Shown here: one piece after another, positions 1-8,611 of the stretch
Numbering within the stretch: position 1 is the first letter of the stretch
Layout of the letters: every line of letters begins with the position of its first letter
Notes under the pieces: model-generated
The model's input: the letters and a program-made list of their open reading frames with translations, nothing else
What the model was told of the DNA's origin: nothing
Database searches by the model: none
Source of the DNA: Acidobacteriota bacterium
Lineage (GTDB): Bacteria > Acidobacteriota > Terriglobia > Bryobacterales > Bryobacteraceae
Reading direction: 5' to 3'
Assembly: GCA_029776225.1 (NCBI GenBank)
Contig: JAKOTR010000102.1
Location: forward strand, 62,001-126,000
Length of the DNA stretch: 64,000 nt
Program-made: the position numbers and the translations under genes

Positions 1-1
1 T

Positions 2-394
2 GCCGCCATCGCCCGCGAAGTGCTGCTTTCAGGACGCCCGGCGCGCCCGCCGCTGTGCCTGATCTCGGGCGGCGAAACCACGGTCACGCTGCGGGGCAAC
101 GGACTGGGCGGCCGAAACCAGGAGTTCGTGCTGGCCGCCGCAATCGATCTGGCGGGCGCTGACAACGTAGTGGTGCTCAGCGGCGGCACGGACGGCACCG
201 ACGGGCCCACCGACGCGGCGGGCGCCATCGCCGATGGCATGACCCTGTGCCGCGCCGAACGCCTGGGTCTGGACGCCCGGCAATTCCTCGCGGCCAACGA
301 TTCGTATCATTTCTTCGAGCCGCTGGGCGACCTGCTCAAGACTGGGCCAACCAACACCAACGTGATGGACGTCAGGCTCGTTCTCGTGGGCTGA
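2..394 (+). CDS. Glycerate 2-kinase, C-terminal MOFRL part (5' end outside window)
   Basis: The frame is open from base 2 and ends at TGA 392-394, giving the last 130 residues of a protein that begins before the window. The segment contains GGETTVTL, GLGGRNQEFVL and the Gly/Asp-rich GGTDGTDGPTDAAGA, and it ends GPTNTNVMDVRL. These are the signature blocks of the MOFRL domain of glycerate 2-kinases (GckA/TtuD type), which make 2-phosphoglycerate from D-glycerate and ATP in the cytoplasm. The catalytic N-terminal half cannot be seen, so substrate assignment rests on the family. The next gene is convergent, with a gap of about 40 bases. Confidence 0.85.
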   Translation, partial: AAIAREVLLSGRPARPPLCLISGGETTVTLRGNGLGGRNQEFVLAAAIDLAGADNVVVLSGGTDGTDGPTDAAGAIADGMTLCRAERLGLDARQFLAANDSYHFFEPLGDLLKTGPTNTNVMDVRLVLVG

Positions 395-435
395 CCGCAG
401 CGATACGGCGCGCGCATGGCGACCGGCTAATGCGC

Positions 436-2835
436 CTACTGCTGTTTCACGTATTTGTCGAACCAGGAGATCATCTCGTACAGGGTGTGCTCCACAGACT
501 CGCGGGCCACGTAGCCGTGCGACTCGTGCGGCAGCATCACCAGCCGCACATTGCCCCCATTCCCGCGAATCGCCTGGTACAAGCGCTCGGACTGCATCGG
601 GAAGGTACCCGAATTGTTGTCCGCTTCGCCGTGAATCAACAGAATCGGCTCCTTGATCTTGTCGGCGTACATGAACGGCGACATTCTCAGGTAGACCTCC
701 GGCGCCTCCCATAGCGTGCGGCGCTCGCTTTGGAAACCGAACGGCGTGAGCGTGCGGTTATAGGCGCCGCTGCGGGCTATGCCGGCGCGGAACAGGTCGC
801 TGTGAGCAAGCAGGTTGGCCGTCATGAACGCGCCATAGCTGTGCCCGCCCACGCCGACGCGGTTGGGATCGGTCACGCCCATTTCCACCGCCTTGTCGAT
901 GGCCGCTTTCGCGCTGGCGACAATCTGCTCGATGTAGGTGTTGTTGGCGGTCTTGAAGTCGCCTACCACCGGCATGGTGGCGTTGTCGAGCACCGCGTAG
1001 CCGCGCAGCAGGAAGAACAGGTGCGACGTGCCGGTGATCCGGGTGAAGCGCCGGTCCGAGCCGGCGACTTGTCCCGCCGTCGCGGGATCGTTGTATTCCA
1101 GCGGATACGCCCAGAGGACCGTTGGCAGGCGGGTCCCCGGCTTGTAGCCGGGCGGCAGGTAGAGCGTGAAGGAAAGCTGGACTCCGTCCGGGCGCTGGTA
1201 CTTCACCAGTTGCTTGGTGATGCCGCGAAGCTGCGGGGTGGGGTCCGGGAAGCTGGTGACGGCCTTGGGCGGCGTGTCCGCTTTCAGCGTCCGTATGAAG
1301 TAGTTCGGAGGATCAGCAGGCGACTCGCGCATGGTGAGGATGGTTCCGGCGGCCGGGTCCAGTACCGCCGCCACTTCCTCGTATTCGTTCGTTCCGCAGC
1401 GGAAAAGGCGTTCGGTTTCCAGCGTCTTCAGGCTGAGGCGGTCCAGAAACGGGCGGTCGCCTTCGGGCGAGGAGCCCTGACCGGAAAGGTAGAGATATTC
1501 GCCGTGCTGGAGCAGCACACGGTAGCCGTTCGGAAGCGGGCGGGTGAGCGGCGTGCCGGGATCGTTGTAGCGGTCGCGCGAATCGCGGCTGGAAATCACC
1601 CGGGGCGGCTCGGAAGGCTTGTCGACGTTGATCGCGAGAACACGCACCCAGCGCCGGCCGCGCTCGTAATCGCGAACCAGGGCCAAGCCGCCCTCCGCGC
1701 CCCACTGTATGCCCATGAAGCGCTGCTCGGTCTTCACCACCTCGATGGGATCCGCCGAAAAGGGCGCTCTGAGCATGAGCACGCGGTCGCGGAAGGGAAC
1801 GTCTACCCTGGGGTCGCCCTTATCGAGCGCTTCGACCCAAACCAGCGTGGCCGGCTCCGTGGGCCTCCAACCATACTGCCGCGGGCCGGTGGGCACCCCG
1901 TCGACAGGGACCGCGTCGGCCAGCGGCAGACTGGCGAGCTTGTACACGACGTTGCCCGCGCGGTCCCAGACTTCCACGTCTTTCGGGAACGAATCCAGTT
2001 GGTAAAGGTACGAATACGGGCGATGGATGCGCGCCACGAGCAGATGCCGTCCGCCGGGCGCCGGAGAAGCGGTCTCGAACACCGCCGGCTTGCCTACCAG
2101 CGTTGCCGTTCCGGTCGCGCTATCGACGAATGCAAGCTGGCACTGGGCGTAGTAGTCGAACAGGTCCTCGTCGTGCGGGTTCTTGAGCAGGTCCTGCAAG
2201 GTCCAGACGGGCGCGCCCTTGCCGTAGCTTTCCTGAATCACGGGCCCCGCCGGCTGGCGCGATGCCTCCGGCGGTTTCCCGCGGCCGGAGGGGATGAGGC
2301 GCGCCAGCAGGGTGCGGCTGTCCGGCATCCACCGGAACGCGCTCCCCATGACGGTGTTCAGCTTTGCCGTCCCGAGCCTGCGGGCTTTGGCCGTGGCCGT
2401 GTCGCCGACCCACAGCTCCGCACCGCCCTCCGCGACAACGGTAAAGGCGAACTGCCTCCCGTCGGGGCTGAATTGCGGCATTCCCGGCCGCGCGCCGGCG
2501 GGCAGCGCCACTTTAACCGCTGGCCCGCCCGTTATCTTCTGCACCGCGAGCGATGCCATCGTGGTCGCTCCGTGCGGGCCGTTCGTCACCGGACTGATGC
2601 GCAGCCCGGCCAGCCGGAGCATGGGCTGTGCGAGGTCGGCAATCGGGGGATACCGAACCGGCTCGGCCAGCAGCAGGTAATCGTTCGTGGGGCTGAGCAC
2701 CACATAGGGAGTGGCGGGCGCGTGCAGCACATCCAGGATTTCCTTCGGAGGTTTTTGGTAGACCTGCGCGGAAAACCCGGCCCAGGCGAATATCAAGAGC
2801 AGCGGAAACAAGACAGCCCGGCGCATACGCGGCAT
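436..2835 (-). CDS. Secreted S9-family (prolyl oligopeptidase-type) serine peptidase
   Basis: This 799-residue protein begins at ATG 2835 (MPRMRRAVLFPLLL), which gives a clean signal peptide; the longer reading from 2874 adds an unlikely charged N-terminus. The first ~500 residues have the look of a WD/beta-propeller region. The C-terminal alpha/beta-hydrolase has the nucleophile elbow GGHSYGAF (Ser666), Asp739 in HGEADNNSG and His773 in HESHGY. A periplasmic or exported peptidase of S9 type is expected to cleave short peptides. It lies 35 bases downstream of the membrane/TPR gene on the same strand and may be cotranscribed with it. Confidence 0.88.
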   Translation of the reverse strand: MPRMRRAVLFPLLLIFAWAGFSAQVYQKPPKEILDVLHAPATPYVVLSPTNDYLLLAEPVRYPPIADLAQPMLRLAGLRISPVTNGPHGATTMASLAVQKITGGPAVKVALPAGARPGMPQFSPDGRQFAFTVVAEGGAELWVGDTATAKARRLGTAKLNTVMGSAFRWMPDSRTLLARLIPSGRGKPPEASRQPAGPVIQESYGKGAPVWTLQDLLKNPHDEDLFDYYAQCQLAFVDSATGTATLVGKPAVFETASPAPGGRHLLVARIHRPYSYLYQLDSFPKDVEVWDRAGNVVYKLASLPLADAVPVDGVPTGPRQYGWRPTEPATLVWVEALDKGDPRVDVPFRDRVLMLRAPFSADPIEVVKTEQRFMGIQWGAEGGLALVRDYERGRRWVRVLAINVDKPSEPPRVISSRDSRDRYNDPGTPLTRPLPNGYRVLLQHGEYLYLSGQGSSPEGDRPFLDRLSLKTLETERLFRCGTNEYEEVAAVLDPAAGTILTMRESPADPPNYFIRTLKADTPPKAVTSFPDPTPQLRGITKQLVKYQRPDGVQLSFTLYLPPGYKPGTRLPTVLWAYPLEYNDPATAGQVAGSDRRFTRITGTSHLFFLLRGYAVLDNATMPVVGDFKTANNTYIEQIVASAKAAIDKAVEMGVTDPNRVGVGGHSYGAFMTANLLAHSDLFRAGIARSGAYNRTLTPFGFQSERRTLWEAPEVYLRMSPFMYADKIKEPILLIHGEADNNSGTFPMQSERLYQAIRGNGGNVRLVMLPHESHGYVARESVEHTLYEMISWFDKYVKQQ

Positions 2836-2870
2836 TGTACACCGCCCGGAACTCCTCTCCGGGAAGCGGA

Positions 2871-4367
2871 TCACCGCACGGCGGCCGCGTCCAGCGATCG
2901 CCGCTGCTCCGGCGTGTAACGGCAGTTTTTGCCCGGCCCCATCCGCAAGTTCAATCGCGCTTCAAAGAGGCAAGGATCCAGTTCGAGCGCCCGCTTGAAA
3001 TCCGCCGCGGCGGCATCCTTCTGCCCGAGCGCGAGCAGGGCCGTGCCGCGGTTGTTTAAAGCCCGCGGATCGGACGGGGCCAGCGCCAGCGCCCGCCCGA
3101 AGCACTCCAGGGCCTTGACCGGGTCCCCTGCTTCGAGGTAAATCCGCCCCATCTCCGAAGGCACTTCAGGCGCTTCCGGCGCTAACTCCGCAGCCTCGCG
3201 GAGAAGCTCCAGGGCACGGTCGCCGCCAACGGCGCGGGCAAGCTGAATCTTAGGACGCACGGCGCGCGGCGAAGCCCGTACCGCTTCCTCCCACAGCGAG
3301 CGCTCCGTCTGCCACACTCGCATCCGCCCCACGCTGAGCAGAATCAGCGCGGCCGCGATCCCAGCAATCCAGGGCCGCCGCAGCCGGCTCAACAGAACTC
3401 CGCCGCCCGCGGCAAGCGCCAGCATCGGCACGTACATCCGGCGGTCCGCCGCCAGGTCCGCCGCGGGAAAAATCGAAGAGGATGGCAGCAGCAACACCAG
3501 AGCGATTCCAAGAAACCGCCAGTTGCGTTTCCAGGAAAACCATACGAGCGCGCCCAGCAGCGGCCAGGCGAGCAGGTTGATCCAGGTGCGTTGGATCTCC
3601 GGCTCCACGGTGAACCCCCAGGGCAAGACAACCAGCCGCAAATACCGCAGAATGACCGCGCCCTGGTGCGAAAAATAGCTCCAGGGAGAGAATCCCGATC
3701 CCGCCCCGACGGATTCTCCCAGCGCCGCGGCCACCCACATCACGTGCAGCCCGGCGGCGAGCGCGAGCAGGAGCATCGCAAGCAGGGGCAGCTTGAATTG
3801 CCGCGCCCGTGCCCTATCGAGCAGCCACAGGGCGAGCGGAAACGCCGCGGCTTCCTCCTTCCCTAACAGGGCCAGGGCGAAAAAGCACACCGCAAGCCAC
3901 GGGCGGCCGCGAATCCACGCCAGGGCGGCAAGCAGGCAAAACAGCGCGGCAATGATGATGGCGCGCGCGAACACGTACGCCACCGGCTCGCTCTGAATCG
4001 GATGGATCGCAAACACCAGCGCCGCAATCCATGCGGCACGCGCTGGAAGCACCCGGCGCAGCAACTCCCACAGCAGCAGAACCACTCCGATGTGCAGCGC
4101 GAGATTGACCGCGTGATAGCCCACCGGCGCGTGCGAACCGAGCTGATAGTTGAGCCAGAAACTCAGATAAGTGAGCGGCCTTGTGCGCAGCGGTCCCCAG
4201 ACTTCGCGCCACCCGGACGGCGAGGTCGCCGCCGGGTCCGAGAAAATGCCGTAGTCGTCAAAGTGAAACGAGCATGTCAGCGAGGCCCCGAACGCTGCGA
4301 GCGCCGCGGCGATGAGCAGGAGCGGTTCGCGATATCGATGCGCCGCTGTGGCTGTTCCCGTGTGCAC
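2871..4367 (-). CDS. TMTC-like polytopic membrane protein with C-terminal TPR repeats
   Basis: This 498-residue protein has a hydrophobic N-terminal ~350 residues with about nine membrane segments and a TPR region from roughly residue 365 to 470 (EMGRIYLEAGDPVKALECF, then LNNRGTALLALGQKDAAAAD). The first loop contains an acidic pair (FHFDDY, residues 35-39), and HPIQSEPVAYVFARA follows later. This arrangement matches GT-C-fold TMTC-type proteins, which in animals O-mannosylate cadherins. Whether this bacterial relative transfers a sugar is inference. It is tandem with the downstream S9 peptidase. It may start at ATG 4367; no better internal start precedes the first membrane span. Confidence 0.7.
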   Translation of the reverse strand: MHTGTATAAHRYREPLLLIAAALAAFGASLTCSFHFDDYGIFSDPAATSPSGWREVWGPLRTRPLTYLSFWLNYQLGSHAPVGYHAVNLALHIGVVLLLWELLRRVLPARAAWIAALVFAIHPIQSEPVAYVFARAIIIAALFCLLAALAWIRGRPWLAVCFFALALLGKEEAAAFPLALWLLDRARARQFKLPLLAMLLLALAAGLHVMWVAAALGESVGAGSGFSPWSYFSHQGAVILRYLRLVVLPWGFTVEPEIQRTWINLLAWPLLGALVWFSWKRNWRFLGIALVLLLPSSSIFPAADLAADRRMYVPMLALAAGGGVLLSRLRRPWIAGIAAALILLSVGRMRVWQTERSLWEEAVRASPRAVRPKIQLARAVGGDRALELLREAAELAPEAPEVPSEMGRIYLEAGDPVKALECFGRALALAPSDPRALNNRGTALLALGQKDAAAADFKRALELDPCLFEARLNLRMGPGKNCRYTPEQRRSLDAAAVR

Positions 4368-4561
4368 CTTTTCGTCATCTTAGTGCGATTCCGAGCGGCG
4401 GATCACGGAATTGCGGTCTTTGCCTGAACCCTTGCTGAAATCCATTGCTGATGACATAATGAGTTTTCCCCGCGTCCCGCTGGTCTGTGCCGGTTCTTTC
4501 CCCACCGTCTCAGGCTCATCTTCGACCGGCGTCAATTCTGATGCGTGAAGGTTTGTCACAA

Positions 4562-6685
4562 ATGTCGAAGAGAAGTCATGTTCTGTTCATCCCGGTAGTC
4601 TTGCTCGCGCTGGCCGCATCTCCGGCCGCCGCATCGCTGGTGTGCGTGTCTTCCGCCGCGCCCGTCCTGGTGCGCTCGGAAGGCCTTTCCGAGCAGATGG
4701 GCGATATCGTGCTGAACTGCTCGGGCGGCGTCCCCAACGGCAGCCTGAAAGGCGCGCTCTCGGTCTTCCTTTCCGTCCCGGTCACCAATCGTGTGTCGCC
4801 CTCGGGTGCGGTGGACGCCGTGCTTACGGTGGATAACGGCAGCGGCACACCGGGTTCCGCGGGAGCCATCCCGACGCTTGTCGGCAACGGGATCACATTC
4901 AGCGGGATCAACACGACCTTGTCGCCGGAGGGCACGATAACCCTCCGCATTTCGAACCTGCGGGGCGCGGTCGCGTCCCAGGGAGTCGACAACACGGCGC
5001 CCATCCAGGCCGCTCTTGGCTACATGGGCGACGATGTGCTGTTCACCCAGACAGTGCTCACCGTTGGCCTGCCCAGGCGCGCGCTGCTGGTTGGTGCGGC
5101 GGCGGCCAGCATCCAGTGCTACGCTTCGCCCGCGCCCAAAACCGTCTCCATGGAGGGCCTGTTCGCCGCCGGAACCCGGTCTGCAACCATGCGACTGACA
5201 CCAGGGTTCAACGGCGCGTTTCAGAAGCGTGTTCCGGGAGCGGATTCGGGCGTCCGGTTCGTGTTTAACCTCTCGGGATTCCCACTCGGCGCGCGCGTGT
5301 TTGTTCCCGACGCGATCGCTGGGTCCGACGCCAGCCAGCCCACGGGAGGCGGCGGCCTGGTGGCCCCGCGCGCGGCAGGCGCGTACACTCCAACGCTTGA
5401 GGGTTCGCTGCTGCTCGCACGGGTCGAAGGCGCGGATGCGAACGGCGCCGGCGGGGTGCCCGTTTTCACTCCCGGCGCTCCGGGCTCCGGGACCGTGGTT
5501 CTGAACGGCGCATCCGAAGTGCCGCTGGTCTCCGGCGCCGGGCAGGTCGTCTTCGAGGTGGTCGACGCTAATCCGCTGACACGCGCTTCGGTCGAGGTTC
5601 CGATCTTCCTTGCCATACCTTATGTCAGCGGCAACTTCGCCCCGCAGGCCAAGGTGTCCGTGACGCTCGGTCCGGTTTCCACCGTCGCGCGGGCGGCCGA
5701 AGCCGAACCCGTGCCCCGCTTCCTGGCCGTGACGCCTCCGGCCGATTGCCCGTCCGGCACGGAATGCGCCGCCCTGTTCCCTAAGCTCAGAGTGAAAGCG
5801 CCGCCGTTCGAGTACACGGCAAAGAGCGGCGATCCCGAGAAAGGCGACTGGTTCCTCATCATCAACGACGGCGGCGGAGTGCTCGCCTACAGCATGTACG
5901 TCACCTACAAGACCGGCTCCAACTGGATCCGGCTCCAGAACGACCCCTGGGGCAACGGCTGGATCTGGGTGAAGCCAAAGGACCTCGCTCCAGGAGTTTA
6001 CGAGGCTATCCTGCACGTCGATGCCGGCGTTTGCGCGGGGACAGTAGACCTGCCGGTGAAGCTGACCGTCACACCGGCCACGCCGCCCGGCCCGAAGATC
6101 GACCTCGTCGCGCACTCGGCCACCTACGAGCCAACGCCGCTCGCGCCTGGTTCGATCGCCATGGTGAAGGGGAGCGGGCTGGCAGGAGAGACCGTTTCGG
6201 CCAGCTTCGACGGGCTGCCGTCCGCGCTGTTCTATGTCAGCGAGGAGCAGATCAACCTGCTCGTGCCCGCCGAGCTCGGATTGCGCACGTCGGCGCAGTT
6301 GGTCGTCACGGTGGACGGGGTTGCGAGCGATCCCGTAACCGTCCCGCTGGCCGAAGTCAGTCCCGGCATTTTCCCGGGCGGCATTCTGAACCAGAACGGC
6401 TCTTTGAACAGCGCCGAAAATCCGGCGGAAGTAGGCAGCATCGTCGCGATCTTCGCTACGGGACTGCCGGAGGTGGAGGGCGCCATCACGGCGAAAATCC
6501 ACGACCGGGAGATCACGCAGCCGGAATATGCCGGGCCTGCCCCAACGCTCACCGGAGTTCAACAGGTGAACATCCGCATCCCGGCCGACCTGCCGCCGAT
6601 GACGACCGAGGTGGTCCTCTGCGGCCGGAACTCCGCGGGCCAGAACGTGTGCAGCCCGCCGGCGAAGATCACGCTGCGGCACTAA
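4562..6685 (+). CDS. Secreted protein with C-terminal TIGR03437 module
   Basis: This 707-residue protein starts at ATG 4562 (MSKRSHVLFIPVVLLALAAS), followed by a signal peptide ending near AAA-S; the frame opens earlier, at 4487, but the extra residues are not signal-like. The N-terminal half consists of two similar beta-rich segments, each opening with a Cys-containing strand. The C-terminal ~210 residues (SATYEPTPLAPGSIAMVKG, then LPSALFYVSEEQINLLVPAE, then GIFP and ATGLP) are the TIGR03437 module typical of Solibacter-like Acidobacteria. Its function is unknown; surface or exported location is inferred. It is divergent from the TMTC-like gene. Confidence 0.85.
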   Translation: MSKRSHVLFIPVVLLALAASPAAASLVCVSSAAPVLVRSEGLSEQMGDIVLNCSGGVPNGSLKGALSVFLSVPVTNRVSPSGAVDAVLTVDNGSGTPGSAGAIPTLVGNGITFSGINTTLSPEGTITLRISNLRGAVASQGVDNTAPIQAALGYMGDDVLFTQTVLTVGLPRRALLVGAAAASIQCYASPAPKTVSMEGLFAAGTRSATMRLTPGFNGAFQKRVPGADSGVRFVFNLSGFPLGARVFVPDAIAGSDASQPTGGGGLVAPRAAGAYTPTLEGSLLLARVEGADANGAGGVPVFTPGAPGSGTVVLNGASEVPLVSGAGQVVFEVVDANPLTRASVEVPIFLAIPYVSGNFAPQAKVSVTLGPVSTVARAAEAEPVPRFLAVTPPADCPSGTECAALFPKLRVKAPPFEYTAKSGDPEKGDWFLIINDGGGVLAYSMYVTYKTGSNWIRLQNDPWGNGWIWVKPKDLAPGVYEAILHVDAGVCAGTVDLPVKLTVTPATPPGPKIDLVAHSATYEPTPLAPGSIAMVKGSGLAGETVSASFDGLPSALFYVSEEQINLLVPAELGLRTSAQLVVTVDGVASDPVTVPLAEVSPGIFPGGILNQNGSLNSAENPAEVGSIVAIFATGLPEVEGAITAKIHDREITQPEYAGPAPTLTGVQQVNIRIPADLPPMTTEVVLCGRNSAGQNVCSPPAKITLRH

Positions 6686-6748
6686 GAAGCCGCCTGCGGG
6701 CGCCGGCGCCGTTCCGGACGCGCGTCAATCGCCCTAAGATTGGAGGAG

Positions 6749-7132
6749 ATGCGCGTCCGAATCATCGTGGGGACGGCGGTGGCGTTTGTGCTGGCGGCAA
6801 TTTACGCGGCGCCGCTGCTGCCCGCCCTCGGCCTCGCGCTCCAGGCCGTTTGTCATCAGGCTCCCGAGCGGTGCTTCGAATGGCTGGGACGTCCGCTGCC
6901 GGTGTGCGCCCGGTGCCTGGCTCTGTATTCGGGCGTGCTGGCGGCGGCGCTGCGTCCGTCTTCGCGGCCATATCCTCGATTGTTCGTCTCGCTCGCCGTC
7001 CTGAACGGGCTGGACTGGCTCGGCGGCTTCACCGGCAACGAGGCGCGCTTTCTGCTCGCGTTGCCGCTATTCTGGCTTGCCGCGTCATACATGATGACGC
7101 TTGATTCGCACGAGCGCGCTGCGTCAAACTGA
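6749..7132 (+). CDS. DUF2085 small membrane protein
   Basis: This 127-residue protein begins at ATG 6749, right behind GGAGGAG, although the spacing is unusually short; TTG 6740 is an alternative. It has an N-terminal membrane span, then CHQAPERCF (Cys35-His36, Cys42) and LPVCARCLALY (Cys53, Cys56), then two further spans. The CHQ...RSF...LPVCARC pattern is the DUF2085 signature. The conserved Cys/His residues suggest a metal or redox role, but none is established. The stop is directly followed by the start of the zinc-ribbon membrane gene. Confidence 0.8.
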   Translation: MRVRIIVGTAVAFVLAAIYAAPLLPALGLALQAVCHQAPERCFEWLGRPLPVCARCLALYSGVLAAALRPSSRPYPRLFVSLAVLNGLDWLGGFTGNEARFLLALPLFWLAASYMMTLDSHERAASN

Positions 7133-7136
7133 ACAT

Positions 7137-7775
7137 GTGCCTGATTTTTGCACCTGCGGTGCACAACTGCCACCAGATGCCCGGTTTTGTCACAAGTGCG
7201 GCAAGCCACAGCGGGAAGAGGATCTAAACCTCGAGCCGGCAGCGGAAGTCGTTCAGCCCACGCCCGCGCCCACCCAGTTGCCTGCCCCCACGGCGGTGGC
7301 TGAGGCTCCGATCGATTTCCGCAATGCAATGGCCGTACGCGTCGGTTTCCTCACGGCGCTGCTGGCCAGCCTGTTCAACGCGATGCTTGTCTACGCGTGC
7401 CCGGTGTGGCTCTTGATGGCCGGCTTCCTTTGCGTCTACTTCTACCAGCGCCGCACGGGCCAGGTCTTGACGGTGAGCAACGGCGCGAGAATGGGCTGGA
7501 TCACCGGACTGTTCAGCTTTGTGATCTTCACCGTTCTCTTCACCTTGAGTTTCGTCGCCCAGGTGCGCAGCGGAGAGCTTCTGAAGAATTTGAGCGACGT
7601 TCCCTTTTTCCAGGGCAGCGCCGACCAGTTGCGGGAACTGTTCGCGAACCCTCTCTACCTGGCCTTCAATGTCCTGGTGAGCCTGGCCGTTCTCTTCGTG
7701 GTCTTCACTACGCTCTCGATCGCCGGCGGCGCCCTCGGCGCAAAAATGTTGAGCCGCCCGAGAAACGCCTCATAA
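7137..7775 (+). CDS. Zinc-ribbon protein with C-terminal membrane spans
   Basis: This 212-residue protein is read from GTG 7137, four bases after the upstream stop; the frame is also open to TTG 7101, overlapping the upstream gene. The first 25 residues form a zinc ribbon with two CxxC-type pairs (FCTCG, then FCHKCGKPQ). A Pro/Ala linker follows, then three to four membrane spans. The domain order matches the zinc-ribbon membrane proteins common in Acidobacteria, whose function is unknown. It is probably cotranscribed with the DUF2085 gene. Confidence 0.7.
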   Translation: MPDFCTCGAQLPPDARFCHKCGKPQREEDLNLEPAAEVVQPTPAPTQLPAPTAVAEAPIDFRNAMAVRVGFLTALLASLFNAMLVYACPVWLLMAGFLCVYFYQRRTGQVLTVSNGARMGWITGLFSFVIFTVLFTLSFVAQVRSGELLKNLSDVPFFQGSADQLRELFANPLYLAFNVLVSLAVLFVVFTTLSIAGGALGAKMLSRPRNAS

Positions 7776-7818
7776 TTCGCACGCCGGCGCGGGTGGTCTC
7801 GCACCGACGGCAGCCTGG

Positions 7819-8079
7819 TTATCCGCGGCCTTCCGATCCTTCCAGCTTCACCAGCTTGTTATAAAGCCCTAAGATCAACAACACGGGCGCCCAGTGGCCC
7901 AAAAAGTTGGCGTCCTCGGTTTTCCCCATCATGCGGAGAGCAAGCGCTCCGAAGATCGAGCCCGCGGCGCCCCACAGGAAGAAATCCGAAGGCAGCTTTG
8001 CCGTCCGCTCCTCGATCGCTCGCGCGATGCGGCCCTCCCGGTATTCAGGATGCGGTTCCTGTTGCATGTGTGTGCCCAT
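7819..8079 (-). CDS. Small two-span membrane protein
   Basis: This 86-residue protein starts at ATG 8079, preceded on its strand by GAGGAGGGG at good spacing. The strong ribosome-binding site decides this start over the much longer open frame to 8271. The N-terminal ~38 residues are charged (HPEYREGRIARAIEERTAKL). Two hydrophobic segments follow (about residues 40-55 and 65-80), with a short hydrophilic tail. I do not recognise a family. It follows the other small membrane gene (8198-8443) on the same strand. Confidence 0.6.
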   Translation of the reverse strand: MGTHMQQEPHPEYREGRIARAIEERTAKLPSDFFLWGAAGSIFGALALRMMGKTEDANFLGHWAPVLLILGLYNKLVKLEGSEGRG

Positions 8080-8197
8080 GGAAACACCCCTCCTCTCCGG
8101 AAAACGGTGCAATTGGCTCGCCAGCGCCTTGAGTGATGACACGATTGGGAAGGGCCTGCGCGGGCGTGAAGTCTTTACACGAGGGTGAGTGGACTTC

Positions 8198-8443
8198 TCA
8201 AAAGTCGATCGCTCCAAGCTGCCGGCGGTGCGTGCGGGCGCGAAAAACTTCAAACGGCCGGCCCGAGACATCGAACGTGTGCTCCGGCGCCGAAAGGCCG
8301 CGGTAAATCTTCATTTCGACCCACCGGCCGTCCCAGACCGCGGTCTCGAACCCCGCCCGCGGGGCCACTCCCAGCAACAGGCTGAGCACCACAACGGCGA
8401 TAATATCCGGGTTGCGTCTGAGTTCGTCGAATAGCGCCCGCAT
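8198..8443 (-). CDS. Small single-span membrane protein
   Basis: This 81-residue protein is read from ATG 8443 (MRALFDELRRNPDIIAVVVL), preceded by AGGAGCAGGAG. One hydrophobic segment (about residues 14-28) is followed by a basic, beta-prone tail. I do not recognise a family. The distance from the gcv operon end (8612) and an inverted repeat in between suggest a separate transcript. Confidence 0.5.
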   Translation of the reverse strand: MRALFDELRRNPDIIAVVVLSLLLGVAPRAGFETAVWDGRWVEMKIYRGLSAPEHTFDVSGRPFEVFRARTHRRQLGAIDF

Positions 8444-8565
8444 CGAAGGCTCCTGCTCCTCCAAACGGATGAAACCGGCTTTGAAAACGCGCTCTCTTAC
8501 GGGCAAGTTGCTTGCCAGGATTGTCCCTGACTATCAATAGGTTAGGGCGGGGCGCCGCGCCGGGA

Positions 8566-8604
8566 CTGTCCGCTTCCGGGACGCCGCTGTATGGAACCGG
8601 ACAG
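8566..8604 (-). terminator. Hairpin downstream of the gcv operon
   Basis: CTGTCCG-c-TTCC (8566-8577) pairs with GGAA-c-CGGACAG (8593-8604), twelve base pairs with one mismatch around a 15-base loop. It sits just beyond the gcvPB stop (8612). No U-run follows, so it may be only a weak or factor-aided terminator or a 3'-end stabiliser. Confidence 0.4.
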
Positions 8605-8611
8605 CAAGCCC

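Noticed and set aside
730-2919. Very long plus-strand open frame opposite the S9 peptidase
   Set aside because: Arg/Gly/His-rich translation with no domain or signal; it mirrors the third-position GC bias of the real minus-strand gene.
4556-6682. 708-codon minus-strand frame opposite the TIGR03437 gene
   Set aside because: Composition is typical of antisense shadows, and the plus strand has a signal peptide and a known module.
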